A model generated the notes under the pieces. The model was not told where the DNA came from. It saw only the letters and a list, made by a program, of their open reading frames with translations, and did not search any database. A stretch of 64,000 nucleotides of DNA, from contig CAKTQE010000001.1 in assembly GCA_934593275.1 (NCBI GenBank), positions 1 to 64,000 on the forward strand, written 5' to 3'. Positions 41,032 through 50,943 of this stretch are shown piece after piece; the first letter of the stretch is position 1; each line of letters opens with the position of its first letter. Source of the DNA: an uncultured Oscillospiraceae bacterium (GTDB lineage Bacteria > Bacillota > Clostridia > Oscillospirales > Oscillospiraceae). The translations under genes and the position numbers were made by a program.

Positions 41032-43455
41032 TTATTTCACGATCAGGTTGACCAGCTTGTTTTTGACCACAATGGTCTTCACAATGCTGCCCCCCTGCTT
41101 TTCCAGGAACCGGGCAATTTTTTCATCGGCCAGGGCGTTCTTTACAACGGTGTCGTTATCCAGGTCCGCTTCCATCTGGACGGTACCCCGCATTTTGCCG
41201 TTGACCTGCACGGCCATGGTGACCTCCTGGTCCTTGCACTTCTCCTCGTCATAGGTGGGCCAAGGCTCGTAGGCGATGGTGTGGTCATGGCCCAGCAGCT
41301 GCCAGAGTTCTTCGCCCACGTGGGGAATGATGCAGGAGATCATCTTCACAAAGCCCTCGGCGTAAGCCTTGGGGCAGGTGCCGTTTTTGTAGACCTCATT
41401 GACAAAGACCATCATCTGAGCAATGGCGGTGTTGAAGCCCAGGGACTCAAAGTCAGAGGTAACTTTCTTCACGGTCTGGTGATAGATTTTGGTCAGCTTG
41501 CCATCGTCGGTTTCCGTGATGTTGGCAGGCTCGGAGAAGAAATTCCAGACCCGGTTGATAAACTTCTTGGCACCGGCCACGCCCTGGGCACTCCAAGGCT
41601 TGGAAACCTCCAGGGGACCCATGAACATTTCATACAGCCGCAGGGTATCCGCACCATAGTCTCTGACGATGTCACTGGGGTTCACCACAAACTCCGGGAA
41701 ACGCTTGCCCATCTTGATGCCGTTTTCGCCCAGGATCATGCCCTGGTGTACCAGCTTCTGGAACGGCTCTTTCACGGGAGACAGGCCCTCATCATAGAGG
41801 AAGCGGTTCCAGATTCGGGAGTACATCAGGTGGCCTACGGCGTGTTCCGGGCCGCCTACATACAGGTCAACAGGCAGCCAGTGCTTCAAAAGCTCCTGGT
41901 TGCAGAACTCTTTGTCGTTCTTGGGGTCAATATAGCGCATATAGTACCAGGAGGAACCGGCGGAACCGGGCATGGTAGAGGTCTCCCGGGTGCCCTTGAT
42001 GCCGTGGCGGTCATACTGCTTCCACTCTACCGCATTTTCCAGAGGGGCCTGGCCGTTGCGGCCCTTGTAGTCCTCCAACTCCGGCAGAATGACGGGCAGT
42101 TCCTCATCGGGGACAAAATAGGTCTTGCCGTCCTGGGTGTACACGCAGGGTACAGGCTCGCCCCAGTATCTCTGGCGGGCAAAAATCCACTCCCGGAAAT
42201 GGTAGTTGATTTTTCTTCTGGCCACGCCCATATTTTCCAGCTTCTGGGTGATAGCCTCCTTGGCCTCCTCCACGGTCAGGCCCGTGAACTCCTCGGAGTT
42301 TACCAGACGGCAGCCCTTGCCCAGGTAATCCTGCTTTTCAAAGGCACACTGGGAAACATCCCGGCCCTCAATGACCTGGATCATGGGGATGTTGTGGGCC
42401 ACGGCGTACTCAAAGTCCCGCTGGTCGTGGCTGGGGACCGCCATAACCGCGCCGGTGCCGTAGTTGGCCAGAACGAAATCACCGATGAACACGGGGACTT
42501 GCTTGCCGTTGACGGGGTTGATGGCGTATACGCCTTTCAAGGGGCAACCGGTCTTGCCCTTGTTCAGCTCCGTCCGATCCATGTCGCTCTTTTTCACGGT
42601 CTCGGCAATGTAGGCGTTGACCTCATCCTTGTTTTCGATGCGGTCCATAAGGGTCTGAACAATTTTGCCGTCCGGGGCCAGGACCATAAAGGTGATGCCG
42701 TAGATGGTCTCAATACAGGTGGTGTAGATGGAAAAATCCCCGCCGCCTACCAGCTTGAAGTCCACTTCCACGCCGGTGGATTTGCCGATCCAGTTCCGCT
42801 GAATCTCCTTGGTGGACTCCGGCCAGTCGATTTCGTTCAGGCCCTCCAGAAGCTTTTCGGCAAAGGCGGGCTGATCGATGACCCACTGCATCATGTTTTT
42901 CTTTACAACAGGGAAGCCGCCCCGCTCGGACTTGCCGTCAATGACCTCGTCATTGCTCAGCACGGTACCCAGTTCCTCGCACCAGTTCACCGGCATTTCA
43001 ATGCGCTTGGCGTAGCCCGCCTCATAGAGCTTCTTGAAAATCCACTGGGTCCACTTATAGAAGCTGGGGTCAGAGGTGGCGATCATCTTGGACCAGTCGT
43101 AGTCAAAGCCCAGCTCCTGCAGCTGCTTGGAAAAAGTCTTGATGTTCTCCTGGGTAAAACCCTCGGGGTGGTTGCCGGTGTTGATGGCGTACTGCTCGGC
43201 GGGCAGACCAAAGGAGTCATAGCCCATGGGGTGCAGCACATTGTAGCCCTGCATCCGCTTCATCCGGGACATGATGTCCGTAGCGGTATAGCCCTCGGGG
43301 TGGCCCGCATGGAGTCCTACACCGGAGGGGTAGGGAAACATATCCAGGACATAATACTTGGGCTTGGAGAAGTCCCAGACATCCGTGTGGAACGTATCAT
43401 TCTCCTGCCAGTATTTGTGCCATTTTTCTTCAATTTTTGCGAAATCGTAATTCAT
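41032..43455 (-). CDS. leuS: Leucyl-tRNA synthetase
   Basis: The enzyme is about 807 residues. The class I HIGH motif is HAGH in PYPSGVGLHAGHPEGYTATD. There is a CP1 editing domain (TGAVMAVPSHDQRDFEYA) and the catalytic core WYYMRYIDPKN. The second signature, normally KMSKS, reads KMGKR in LGENGIKMGKRFPEF. The C-terminal anticodon-binding domain follows, with MAVQVNGKMRG. It charges tRNA-Leu and proofreads. Two ATGs are possible (43467 and 43455); the second is better spaced from GGAG. The KMGKR change removes the conserved Ser and second Lys, although the rest of the enzyme is intact. Confidence 0.97.
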   Translation of the reverse strand: MNYDFAKIEEKWHKYWQENDTFHTDVWDFSKPKYYVLDMFPYPSGVGLHAGHPEGYTATDIMSRMKRMQGYNVLHPMGYDSFGLPAEQYAINTGNHPEGFTQENIKTFSKQLQELGFDYDWSKMIATSDPSFYKWTQWIFKKLYEAGYAKRIEMPVNWCEELGTVLSNDEVIDGKSERGGFPVVKKNMMQWVIDQPAFAEKLLEGLNEIDWPESTKEIQRNWIGKSTGVEVDFKLVGGGDFSIYTTCIETIYGITFMVLAPDGKIVQTLMDRIENKDEVNAYIAETVKKSDMDRTELNKGKTGCPLKGVYAINPVNGKQVPVFIGDFVLANYGTGAVMAVPSHDQRDFEYAVAHNIPMIQVIEGRDVSQCAFEKQDYLGKGCRLVNSEEFTGLTVEEAKEAITQKLENMGVARRKINYHFREWIFARQRYWGEPVPCVYTQDGKTYFVPDEELPVILPELEDYKGRNGQAPLENAVEWKQYDRHGIKGTRETSTMPGSAGSSWYYMRYIDPKNDKEFCNQELLKHWLPVDLYVGGPEHAVGHLMYSRIWNRFLYDEGLSPVKEPFQKLVHQGMILGENGIKMGKRFPEFVVNPSDIVRDYGADTLRLYEMFMGPLEVSKPWSAQGVAGAKKFINRVWNFFSEPANITETDDGKLTKIYHQTVKKVTSDFESLGFNTAIAQMMVFVNEVYKNGTCPKAYAEGFVKMISCIIPHVGEELWQLLGHDHTIAYEPWPTYDEEKCKDQEVTMAVQVNGKMRGTVQMEADLDNDTVVKNALADEKIARFLEKQGGSIVKTIVVKNKLVNLIVK

Positions 43456-43473
43456 GGAACCTGACATCTCCTG

Positions 43474-43845
43474 TTAATTTGTGGGTTCTACCACAATAAT
43501 ATCTTTCAAATCAATGCGCTCCGCATCTGCCCACAGGCGCTCCAGGGCGTAAAATTCGCGGGCTTCTTCGGTGAACACGTGGACAACAATGCTGCCGTAA
43601 TCCAGCAGCTCCCAGGAATTGCCCCGGTGGCCTTCCCGGCTGAGCATAGTCTCTCCCAGCTGCTCCAAGGTGTACTCGGCGTAGTCGCAGAGGGTCTTGA
43701 CATGGGTATTGGAGGTGCCGGTGCAGATCAGGAAGTAGTCCGCCAGGGAGCTGATCTTGTCGATTTTCAGCAGTTCAATGTCCATACCCTTTTTGGAGTC
43801 CAGGGCCTTGGTGACCTCATAGGCGATCTGTTTGGGTGTAAGCAT
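43474..43845 (-). CDS. rsfS: Ribosomal silencing factor RsfS
   Basis: The 123-residue protein shows DIELLKIDKISSLADYFLICTGTSNTHVKTLCDYAE and GHRGNSWELLDYGSIVVHVFTEEAREFYALERLWADA, the hallmark strand-helix pattern of the family. It binds L14 and keeps 50S subunits from joining 30S when nutrients fall. It is next to nadD/yqeK and leuS, a common arrangement. Confidence 0.96.
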   Translation of the reverse strand: MLTPKQIAYEVTKALDSKKGMDIELLKIDKISSLADYFLICTGTSNTHVKTLCDYAEYTLEQLGETMLSREGHRGNSWELLDYGSIVVHVFTEEAREFYALERLWADAERIDLKDIIVVEPTN

Positions 43846-43867
43846 GTATTTGTATTCCTTTCTTGGC

Positions 43868-45046
43868 TCAAAGTGTGTGTCCGTTCAAATAGGCCAGGGC
43901 CTGCCGGGAGGCCGGGGACACCTCGCCCCCCTGCTCTGCCAGATGCTCCAGGGTCATTTCCAACCCCAGCTTCAACGCCCCCCGAATATCGGAAAAGGCC
44001 ATCGCCCGCAGGGTCTCCACTCCGGGAAAATCCCGGTTGGGTTCCATATAGTCTGCCACATAAATAATGGTTTCCAGCAAATTCATATGGGCCTTGCCGG
44101 TGGTATGGGATTCAATGGCGGAAACCACCGCCTCATTTTCCCCAAAAATCCGCTGGGCAACCAGGCTGCCCGTAAGGGCATGGAGGGTTTTGGGATATTT
44201 TCTTGAAAAATCATCCAACATTTTACCATAGGCACTGCACAAAGTCAATTGCAGCGGCCCGTCCAGGGCCTTGGTAATGTCGTGCAGAAGCCCTGCCCGA
44301 CCGGCATCCCGCTCGTCCGCGCCCCAGCGTCTGGCCAGTTCCACCGCCGTATCCCGACAGCCCAGCACATGGCGCACCCGATTGGGATTTAAGAGCCTCA
44401 CCACCACCTTTTGAAGCTCCTCCATGGGAAGATTCTTAAAATCCGCCCCGGAATCATAGAGCTTTTCCCGGCGAATGTAGTCAAAGACTTTGGGGTGTAA
44501 AAAGGCTTCCCCGGCTCCAAAGGCAATGAGCCGCCGCAGCTGGGTGGAGGAAATGGCCGTCACCGGGTTGTCCAGCAGCACGACCCGGCCCCCCAGGGCT
44601 TCCAGAGCCGCCTTGCCCTGGTCCCGAAGCGGCTCTTCTTTTTTATCTCCCCGGCGCAGGGCAACGACCGTCACCTTTTTGAGAATGTTTTCACTGTTTT
44701 TCCACAGGGGAAGCTTTTGAAACTGGTCCGTTCCCAGCAGCAGGTAGAGTTCCGCCCCGGGGTGGTTTTGAGAAACGGTGCAGACCGTTTCATAGGTCAG
44801 CCCTCCCCCGGTAAGTTCCAGATCCGAAACCTCCAGACAAGGCTCGTCGGCTGCTGCCAGGGTCAGCATTTGGACTCTCTGTGCATCGCTGGCACCGCTT
44901 TCCGGCCTGGGCTTTCCCGGGGTCTGCCGGTCCGGCATCAGAAGAAGCTTTGTAAGTCCCAGGGTCTTCGCCGCATAGGCGGCGCTGCGGATATGCCCCA
45001 CGTGGGGCGGATTGAAAGAGCCTCCGAAAATACCGATTTTTTCCAT
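43868..45046 (-). CDS. nadD: Nicotinate-nucleotide adenylyltransferase fused to YqeK HD-domain hydrolase
   Basis: The 392-residue protein contains two enzymes usually encoded separately. Residues 1-190 are NadD: GIFGGSFNPPHVGHIRSA with the HxGH motif, LLLGTDQF, and the ISSTQLRRLI motif near 175. Residues 205-392 are YqeK-like: VLGCRDTAVELARR, then the HD pair in AGLLHDITK, HALTGSLVAQRIFG and ADYMEPNRDF. YqeK proteins hydrolyse diadenosine tetraphosphate. The ATG at 45046 has AAAGGGGAG upstream. The fusion keeps both motif sets, so both activities are expected. Confidence 0.94.
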   Translation of the reverse strand: MEKIGIFGGSFNPPHVGHIRSAAYAAKTLGLTKLLLMPDRQTPGKPRPESGASDAQRVQMLTLAAADEPCLEVSDLELTGGGLTYETVCTVSQNHPGAELYLLLGTDQFQKLPLWKNSENILKKVTVVALRRGDKKEEPLRDQGKAALEALGGRVVLLDNPVTAISSTQLRRLIAFGAGEAFLHPKVFDYIRREKLYDSGADFKNLPMEELQKVVVRLLNPNRVRHVLGCRDTAVELARRWGADERDAGRAGLLHDITKALDGPLQLTLCSAYGKMLDDFSRKYPKTLHALTGSLVAQRIFGENEAVVSAIESHTTGKAHMNLLETIIYVADYMEPNRDFPGVETLRAMAFSDIRGALKLGLEMTLEHLAEQGGEVSPASRQALAYLNGHTL

Positions 45047-45127
45047 TTTCTCTCCCCTTTTCCACTGCGCCGGGTCCATATTCTTTCATCTATGGTCCCA
45101 GCGGCACCCTTTTATACGTTTATACGG

Positions 45128-45601
45128 TTAGCGTTCCTTTTGCCGAAGCTGCTTTTCCCGGTCCCGCTCGATGGCCTTTTCCACGGCCTTTTCCTTAAAG
45201 TAGGCGTTGCGCTGCTCCCGGACCAGCTTGGCGGCGTGGCGGCGGGCGCGAATGCCCTTGCGAACGGGGTCAGACTTGCTGACCGGGGTCTCTTTCCGCT
45301 TGGCCCGTCCGGTCATATTCCGCTGGGCCTGAAGCTTTTCACTAAAACGGTAAATCACAAACTTGGTACCCACACAGGCCACGCCCTCGGCACCGGTGGC
45401 CTCACAGATGGCCTGGCTGACCTCCTGGGGAGACATCAACGCCCCCTCTAAGACCTTTCCCTTGACCAGTTCTCTGGCGGTAAGCTGGTTTTCCGCTTCC
45501 GCGATCACCGCCTCGGTCACGCCGCCTTTTCCAACCATGAGGGTGGTATCCAACTGGTTGGACTTGGCTCTCAGTTCTGCCCGTTCCTTACTGTTCAGCA
45601 T
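45128..45601 (-). CDS. YhbY/CRS1-type RNA-binding protein with basic C-terminal tail
   Basis: Residues 1-97 form the KH-like CRM fold (MLNSKERAELRAKSNQLDTTLMVGKGGVTEAVIAEA, with the GxxG-type GKGG loop, and LEGALMSPQEVSQAI). The remaining 60 residues are highly Lys/Arg/Glu-rich and probably helical, an extension beyond the usual length of about 97. The family associates with pre-50S ribosomal particles. The gene overlaps rdgB by 14 nt. Confidence 0.92.
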   Translation of the reverse strand: MLNSKERAELRAKSNQLDTTLMVGKGGVTEAVIAEAENQLTARELVKGKVLEGALMSPQEVSQAICEATGAEGVACVGTKFVIYRFSEKLQAQRNMTGRAKRKETPVSKSDPVRKGIRARRHAAKLVREQRNAYFKEKAVEKAIERDREKQLRQKER

Positions 45602-46193
45602 AGCCTGCCTCCTTTAGCTTCTCATAAAAAATCTTCAACGCCTCGCCCCGATGGGAAACCCGGTTTTTCTGTTCCTGGGGAACCTGGGCCAGGGTCTTCC
45701 CAAAGGGGGGATAATAAAAAATGGGGTCGTAGCCAAAACCGCCTTCCCCTTCCGGGGCATGGGTCACAAAGCCGTGGACCTCGCCCCGGGCCTGGATGGT
45801 GGTACCCTCCGGGGTCACCAGGGTGATGACGCAGACGAACTGGGCCTGCCGCTGTTCGTCCGGTACATGCTCCATGTTGTGAAGCAGCAGCTGCACCCGT
45901 CCGGCATCGTCTAAAGTCTCGTCAAAACCATAGCGGGCGGAGTAAATGCCCGGCTCTCCGTTCAGGGCATCCACAGCGATGCCGGAATCATCCGCCAGTG
46001 CCGGAAGACCCGTTGCCTGCATCACGGCATTGGCCTTTAAAAAGGAGTTTTCCTCAAAGGTGCTGCCGGTTTCCTCTACGTCAATATCCACGCCCAATTC
46101 CGACTCCAACACCAGCTGGATGTTGAATTTTTCCGTGATCTGGCTGATTTCTGCCAGCTTGTGCTTGTTTTTGCTTGCCAAAACTACTTTCAT
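45588..46193 (-). CDS. rdgB: XTP/dITP diphosphatase (RdgB/HAM1)
   Basis: The 201-residue protein has the family motifs: LASKNKHKLAEI at the N-terminus, ETGSTFEENSFLKA, LADDSGIAVDAL, YSARYGFD, GGFGYDPIFYYPPFGKT and VSHRGEALKIF. It hydrolyses non-canonical purine triphosphates such as ITP, dITP and XTP to the monophosphates, protecting DNA and RNA. AAGGAG lies 8 nt before the ATG. Confidence 0.97.
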   Translation of the reverse strand: MKVVLASKNKHKLAEISQITEKFNIQLVLESELGVDIDVEETGSTFEENSFLKANAVMQATGLPALADDSGIAVDALNGEPGIYSARYGFDETLDDAGRVQLLLHNMEHVPDEQRQAQFVCVITLVTPEGTTIQARGEVHGFVTHAPEGEGGFGYDPIFYYPPFGKTLAQVPQEQKNRVSHRGEALKIFYEKLKEAGYAEQ

Positions 46194-46204
46194 TGGTATT
46201 CTCC

Positions 46205-47110
46205 TTACAGCAGGGCGTTTACAAAGTCCTCCGCCACAAAGGGCATGAGGTCTTCTGCCTTTTCGCCCACACCGATGAACTTTACGGGGATTTGCAGGGT
46301 ATTGGCAACGGCAATGACGATGCCGCCCTTGGCGGTGCCGTCCAGCTTGGTCACGGCCAGGGCCGTCACCCCGGCGATTTCCTTAAACTGCTTGGCCTGG
46401 ATGAGACCGTTCTGGCCGGTGGTGCCGTCCAGCACCAGCAGCACCTCCCGGGCGGCGTTGGGCAGTTCCCGCTCCACAATGCGGCTGATTTTGTTCAGCT
46501 CGTTCATCAGGTTCTGCTTGTTGTGCAGCCGTCCGGCGGTGTCCACGATGATCACATCCACGTCCCGGGTTTTGGCGGACTGAATGCCGTCATAGACTAC
46601 AGACGCCGGGTCGGCCCCCTCGTGCTGCCGCACGATGTCCGCTCCGCTGCGCTCTGCCCAGATTTCCAGCTGGTCTGCCGCCGCAGCACGGAAGGTATCT
46701 CCCGCCACCAGCAGCACCTTTTTGCCCTGGTCGCACAGCTGCTTGGCAATTTTGCCAATGGTGGTGGTCTTGCCCACGCCGTTGACACCGATGACCAGGA
46801 TCACACTGGGGGTGGTGGAAAGGTCTAATTCCGGAGAGCCGACACTGACCATCTCCGCCAGAATCTTCCGCAGAGCGGCCTTGGCCTCCTCGGCCTGGGT
46901 GATGTGCTGCTCCCGCACAGCCTTGCGCAAAGCCGCCGTGGCCTTTCCGGCGGTTTCCACGCCCAAATCCGCCAGAATCAGGCATTCTTCCAGTTCATCA
47001 TAAAAATCATCATCGATTTCCGTATCTCCGGAAAACAGGTCGTTCCAGCTGTCACTGAGGGCATCTCTGGTTTTTGCCAGTCCGGCCTTGATTTTGTCAA
47101 AAAATCCCAT
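46205..47110 (-). CDS. ftsY: Signal recognition particle receptor FtsY
   Basis: The 301-residue protein is a short FtsY without the long acidic A domain. The N domain begins MGFFDKIKAGLAKTRDALSD. The G domain has GVNGVGKTTTIGKIA (P-loop), DTFRAAA, DTAGRLHN, TKLDGTAKGG and GVGEKAEDL. It docks SRP-bound ribosomes at the membrane. The ATG at 47110 has AGGAG upstream; an earlier in-frame TTG is rejected. It starts 10 nt after smc. Confidence 0.97.
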   Translation of the reverse strand: MGFFDKIKAGLAKTRDALSDSWNDLFSGDTEIDDDFYDELEECLILADLGVETAGKATAALRKAVREQHITQAEEAKAALRKILAEMVSVGSPELDLSTTPSVILVIGVNGVGKTTTIGKIAKQLCDQGKKVLLVAGDTFRAAAADQLEIWAERSGADIVRQHEGADPASVVYDGIQSAKTRDVDVIIVDTAGRLHNKQNLMNELNKISRIVERELPNAAREVLLVLDGTTGQNGLIQAKQFKEIAGVTALAVTKLDGTAKGGIVIAVANTLQIPVKFIGVGEKAEDLMPFVAEDFVNALL

Positions 47111-47120
47111 ATTCTTCTCC

Positions 47121-50100
47121 TTATTCTCCAATTCCCAGATATTGCTCCATCTGGTTCAAATCCAGCCGCAGAAGCTTGGAAACGCCTTGCTCCTGCATGG
47201 TCACGCCGTAAAGCACGTCAGCCGCTTCCATGGTGCCACGCCGGTGGGTGATGACAATAAACTGGGTCTTTTTCAAATTGTGCAGGTATCCCGCAAAACG
47301 GTCTACATTCCGGTCATCCAGTGCCGCGTCAATTTCGTCCAACAGACAGAACGGTGTGGGTCGGACTTTCAAAATGGCAAAGTACAGGGCTGTTGCCACA
47401 AAGGCCTTTTCACCGCCGGAAAGCAATGTAATGGTCTTGACCTGCTTTCCGGGAGGCTGCACCCGAATTTCGATGCCGCAGGTCAGAGGGTTCTCCGGGT
47501 CTTCCAGAATCAACTGGCCCTTGCCGCCGCCGAACATCTCCTCAAAGACCTGGCCGAAGTAATGGTCGATTCTGGCGAACTGCTCCACAAAAATCGTGGT
47601 CATTTCCTTGGTAATATCCCGGATGATGCTTTCCAGCTCCCGCTTGGAGGTCAGCACGTCATCCCGCTGCTCTGCCAGATAGCTGTAACGCTCGTTGACC
47701 CGGGCGTATTCATCAATGGCTCCCAGGTTGGGGGTACCCAAAGCGGCGATTTTCCGTTTCAGTTCCCCGATGCGGCGGTTCCCCGCGGTGACGGATTCTA
47801 TTTCTCCCCGGGAATCCAGAGCGGTGCCGGGGGTCAGGCCGTAGGAATCCCACAGTTTGTCCACAATTTGCCGCTCCTCCATAGAGGAGGTCACTTTTTT
47901 CTGCTCCAACAGGGCGCAGGCCCGCTCCATATTGAGAATTTCCTTGTTCTTCTCCTGGGCGTCGTGTTCCGCCTTGGTCTTGGTCGCCTCGGTCTGGGCG
48001 CGGTCGGTCAGCATGTTTTGCAGGGTCTCGTTCATTTCCGCCGCTTCCCGGTCGTTATCCTGCTGACGCTGCTCCAACGCGGCGATTTCCCCCAGAAGCC
48101 GCTGGTTTTCCTGGGCGATGGCATCCATGAGGGTTTGCTTTTTCTCCCGGTCTCCCTCCATGTCTGACCGCAAAGAACGCAAATCCTCCATATGGGTAAT
48201 GGCCGTCCCCCGCTCGGCATCCAGTGCCGCTTCCCGGGTCCGCAGCTCCGTCAGGTGGCCTGTAATGGCATCTGTTGCTTGGGCGGTCTGAGACTGGCTG
48301 CCCTCCAAACCGGACAGCTGCTGCCGGGTCTCCCGAAGCTGCTTTTCGTAGACCTGGATCTTGGCCTTTTGAGCCGCCAGACGTTCCCCGTCTGCCCGAT
48401 CCCGGTCTTTGAGGCTCTCCAACTCCCGACAGGCGGCATTTTCCGCATCCTCAATGGCTCCGCACAGCACCTCAAACTGCTTTTCCTGGCCCTGGAGACG
48501 CAAAACCTGATCCTCTGCCTCCCGAAGCTGGTCCCGGGCGGTGGACAGCTGGAACTCCACCTGGTCGTACTGCCGCTGGAACTCCTGAAGCCGCCCCTCC
48601 TCTTCCTGACGCTGGGCCAGAAGCTTCTGCTCCTGGGCCGCCAGCTTTTCCAGCTCATTGGCTCTTGACAGAATGCCCGCATCCTTGTTGACGGAGCCGC
48701 CGGTCATGGAACCGCCGGAATTCATAACCTGACCGTCCAGAGTCACAATGCGGAATCGGTTCTTAAATTGCCTTGCCATGGCAATGGCCGCGTCCAGGTC
48801 CTCAGCGATCACGGTACGGCCCAGAAGATTTAAAACGATGTTTTTATATTTGGGGTCATAGGTCACCAGGTCCGCCCCGATGCCCACGAAGCCCCGGCAA
48901 CGCTCGACTCCCGGCTCCTGCAGGCTCTTGCCCCAGATATTGGACAGGGGCAGGAAGGTGGCCCGGCCACCGCCGATGCGTTTCAGGTAGCCGATGGCGG
49001 CTTTGCCGTCGGATTCGCTGTCCACCACGATCTGCTGCATGGCCGCACCCAGGGCAATTTCAATGGCCACGGCATAGCTGTCTTCCGTGCGGATGAGCCT
49101 GGATACAGGGCCGTGGATGTTTTTAAGTCCCCCACGCTGGGCCTCTTGCATGACCATCCGAACGGATTTCTGATAGCTTTCAAAATCCCGCTCCATGGCC
49201 CGGAACACCCGAAGCTTGGCGGTCACGCCCTCCAGGGCGGCCCCCAGCTGCCGCAGCCGTTCCGCGGAGGCATCCCGGTTCTTTTGCCGGTTTTCCTGCC
49301 GCAGGGCAAAGCCGGAAATCACATTGTTGGAGGCCACCACCTGGTCCTTTGCCTCTTTCAGGGCCTTGCGGCTGGCATCCAGGTTGGCTTTCGCTTCTTC
49401 CAGTCTGGTTTTTCCGGCGGAAATATCCGCTTCCAGCTGCTGTAACCGCTCTCCGGCATCGCCCCGGTTTTCCTCAATACCCCGGATGTCTGCCTCACAG
49501 CCTGCAATATCCGCCTGTAAATTGGCTTCCGTTCCTCTTAATTCCAGGAACTGACGGCTAAGGCCCTGGGCAGAAGCGGTCATTTCCTGAAGCTGCCTCT
49601 GGGAATCCGTGACGGCCTGACGGACGTCTTCCAAATCCCGGTCAATTTGCTCCACCCGAAGCTGGGTCTGCTGGATCTGGCTGTCCAGTCCTCCAGAACG
49701 GTCCTGCTGGCCTTTCAGTTCTTCTTCAATGCGGCGCAGGTTTCCGTTGTTGTTTTCCACATTGCCTTGAAGCACCGCCATCTGGCCATCCAGCTGCTGA
49801 TGGGTGCTGCCCAGCATATTGGTTTTCACCCGCACGGACTCCAGAAGCCCGTCCTTTTCCCGGAGGGACGCGCCCAATTGCTCTGCCTGACGGTACAGAC
49901 CATCCAAATCGTCATGGGCCTGCTGCAATACGAAAGAAGCGGAAGCATAGTCCTCCTCTGCCTTTTTGGCGGCGGCGGAGAGCTTATCCAGGGTGTCCAG
50001 CCATACGGCCACCTCTACCCCTTTCAGCTCCTGCTTCATTTCCAGATATTTCTGGGCCTTTTCCGACTGGGCTTTCAAGGGTTCCAGCTGCAATTCAAGC

Positions 50101-50690
50101 TCGGACACCTTGTCCCCAATGCGCAGCAGATTGTCCTCCGTCCGCTCCAACTGGCGTTCGGTTTCCTCTTTTCTGTGGCGGTATTTGGAGATACCGGCGG
50201 CCTCCTCAAAGATTTCCCGGCGGTCTCCGCTTTTTAACGACAGAATTTCATCAATGCGGCCCTGGCCGATATTGGAGTACCCCTCCCGGCCCAGGCCCGT
50301 GTCCATCAGCAGCTCGTTGATGTCCTTGAGCCGTGCGGACTGACGGTTGATATAGTATTCTCCGTCACCGGAGCGGTAATACCGGCGGGTGACCACCACC
50401 TCGTCCGCGTCATAGGACAACGCCCTGTCCGAGTTGTCCAATGTCAGTGTGGCTTCCGCAAACCCCAGCTGGGGGCGTTTGGCGGTGCCGCCAAAAATAA
50501 CGTCCTCCATTTTGGCACCCCGGAGGGTTTTGGAGCTTTGTTCGCCCATGACCCAAAGGATGGCATCGGAAATATTGGACTTTCCTGAGCCATTGGGACC
50601 GACGATGGCAGTAATGTCATCTCCAAACCGGATCACCGTTTTATCCGGGAAGGACTTAAAGCCCTGCAATTCCAGTGATTTTAAGTACAC
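47121..50690 (-). CDS. smc: Chromosome segregation protein SMC
   Basis: The 1189-residue ATPase of the condensin complex. Walker A GPNGSGKSN lies at 32-40, followed by DAILWVMGEQSSKTLRG. Two coiled-coil arms (about 170-500 and 670-1020) flank the hinge (about 505-660, with GLKNIHGPVSRLI and GGSMTGGSV). The C-terminal head has LLSGGEKAFVATALYFA and FCLLDEIDAALDD. With ScpA/B it organises and separates chromosomes. The start codon is GTG at 50690, 8 nt after GAGG, behind a clear promoter. It heads the housekeeping operon that runs to leuS. Confidence 0.98.
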   Translation of the reverse strand: MYLKSLELQGFKSFPDKTVIRFGDDITAIVGPNGSGKSNISDAILWVMGEQSSKTLRGAKMEDVIFGGTAKRPQLGFAEATLTLDNSDRALSYDADEVVVTRRYYRSGDGEYYINRQSARLKDINELLMDTGLGREGYSNIGQGRIDEILSLKSGDRREIFEEAAGISKYRHRKEETERQLERTEDNLLRIGDKVSELELQLEPLKAQSEKAQKYLEMKQELKGVEVAVWLDTLDKLSAAAKKAEEDYASASFVLQQAHDDLDGLYRQAEQLGASLREKDGLLESVRVKTNMLGSTHQQLDGQMAVLQGNVENNNGNLRRIEEELKGQQDRSGGLDSQIQQTQLRVEQIDRDLEDVRQAVTDSQRQLQEMTASAQGLSRQFLELRGTEANLQADIAGCEADIRGIEENRGDAGERLQQLEADISAGKTRLEEAKANLDASRKALKEAKDQVVASNNVISGFALRQENRQKNRDASAERLRQLGAALEGVTAKLRVFRAMERDFESYQKSVRMVMQEAQRGGLKNIHGPVSRLIRTEDSYAVAIEIALGAAMQQIVVDSESDGKAAIGYLKRIGGGRATFLPLSNIWGKSLQEPGVERCRGFVGIGADLVTYDPKYKNIVLNLLGRTVIAEDLDAAIAMARQFKNRFRIVTLDGQVMNSGGSMTGGSVNKDAGILSRANELEKLAAQEQKLLAQRQEEEGRLQEFQRQYDQVEFQLSTARDQLREAEDQVLRLQGQEKQFEVLCGAIEDAENAACRELESLKDRDRADGERLAAQKAKIQVYEKQLRETRQQLSGLEGSQSQTAQATDAITGHLTELRTREAALDAERGTAITHMEDLRSLRSDMEGDREKKQTLMDAIAQENQRLLGEIAALEQRQQDNDREAAEMNETLQNMLTDRAQTEATKTKAEHDAQEKNKEILNMERACALLEQKKVTSSMEERQIVDKLWDSYGLTPGTALDSRGEIESVTAGNRRIGELKRKIAALGTPNLGAIDEYARVNERYSYLAEQRDDVLTSKRELESIIRDITKEMTTIFVEQFARIDHYFGQVFEEMFGGGKGQLILEDPENPLTCGIEIRVQPPGKQVKTITLLSGGEKAFVATALYFAILKVRPTPFCLLDEIDAALDDRNVDRFAGYLHNLKKTQFIVITHRRGTMEAADVLYGVTMQEQGVSKLLRLDLNQMEQYLGIGE

Positions 50691-50723
50691 AGCATAACCT
50701 CGTTACGTATAATGAATCAGTTT

Positions 50724-50752
50724 ATTATACCTATAATCGGGCTTAAATGCAA
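50724..50752 (-). promoter_or_regulatory. Promoter of the smc operon
   Basis: On the minus strand: TTGCAT, 17-bp spacer, TATAAT, giving a leader of about 27 nt before the GTG start. Confidence 0.82.
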
Positions 50753-50914
50753 CGGTTTCTTTTTGAAAAAGCGATTCTTCCCATAATTTTTCTTTTTGAA
50801 TGCCGGAAGCCCCCAAAGCATTCAAAGGGTTGTGGATTCTGCCGAAAAAATTCACTCCGGCTTCCCCATCTCCCCGTTTTTTCTTGTGACATTCACCAAA
50901 TAACCGGGCATTAA

Positions 50915-50943
50915 TTGACTTTTGCCCAAATATGCGGTAGAAT
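50915..50943 (+). promoter_or_regulatory. Promoter of the APH-type kinase gene
   Basis: TTGACT, 17-bp spacer, TAGAAT. A weak hairpin CAGCAGTGG / CCACTTCTG (50958-50980) followed by a T-rich stretch lies in the leader and could cause partial attenuation. Confidence 0.7.

Noticed and set aside
47153..47163. GGTTCAAATCC, resembling a tRNA T-arm
   Set aside because: It lies inside the smc coding region near its 3' end and no other tRNA arms can be folded around it.
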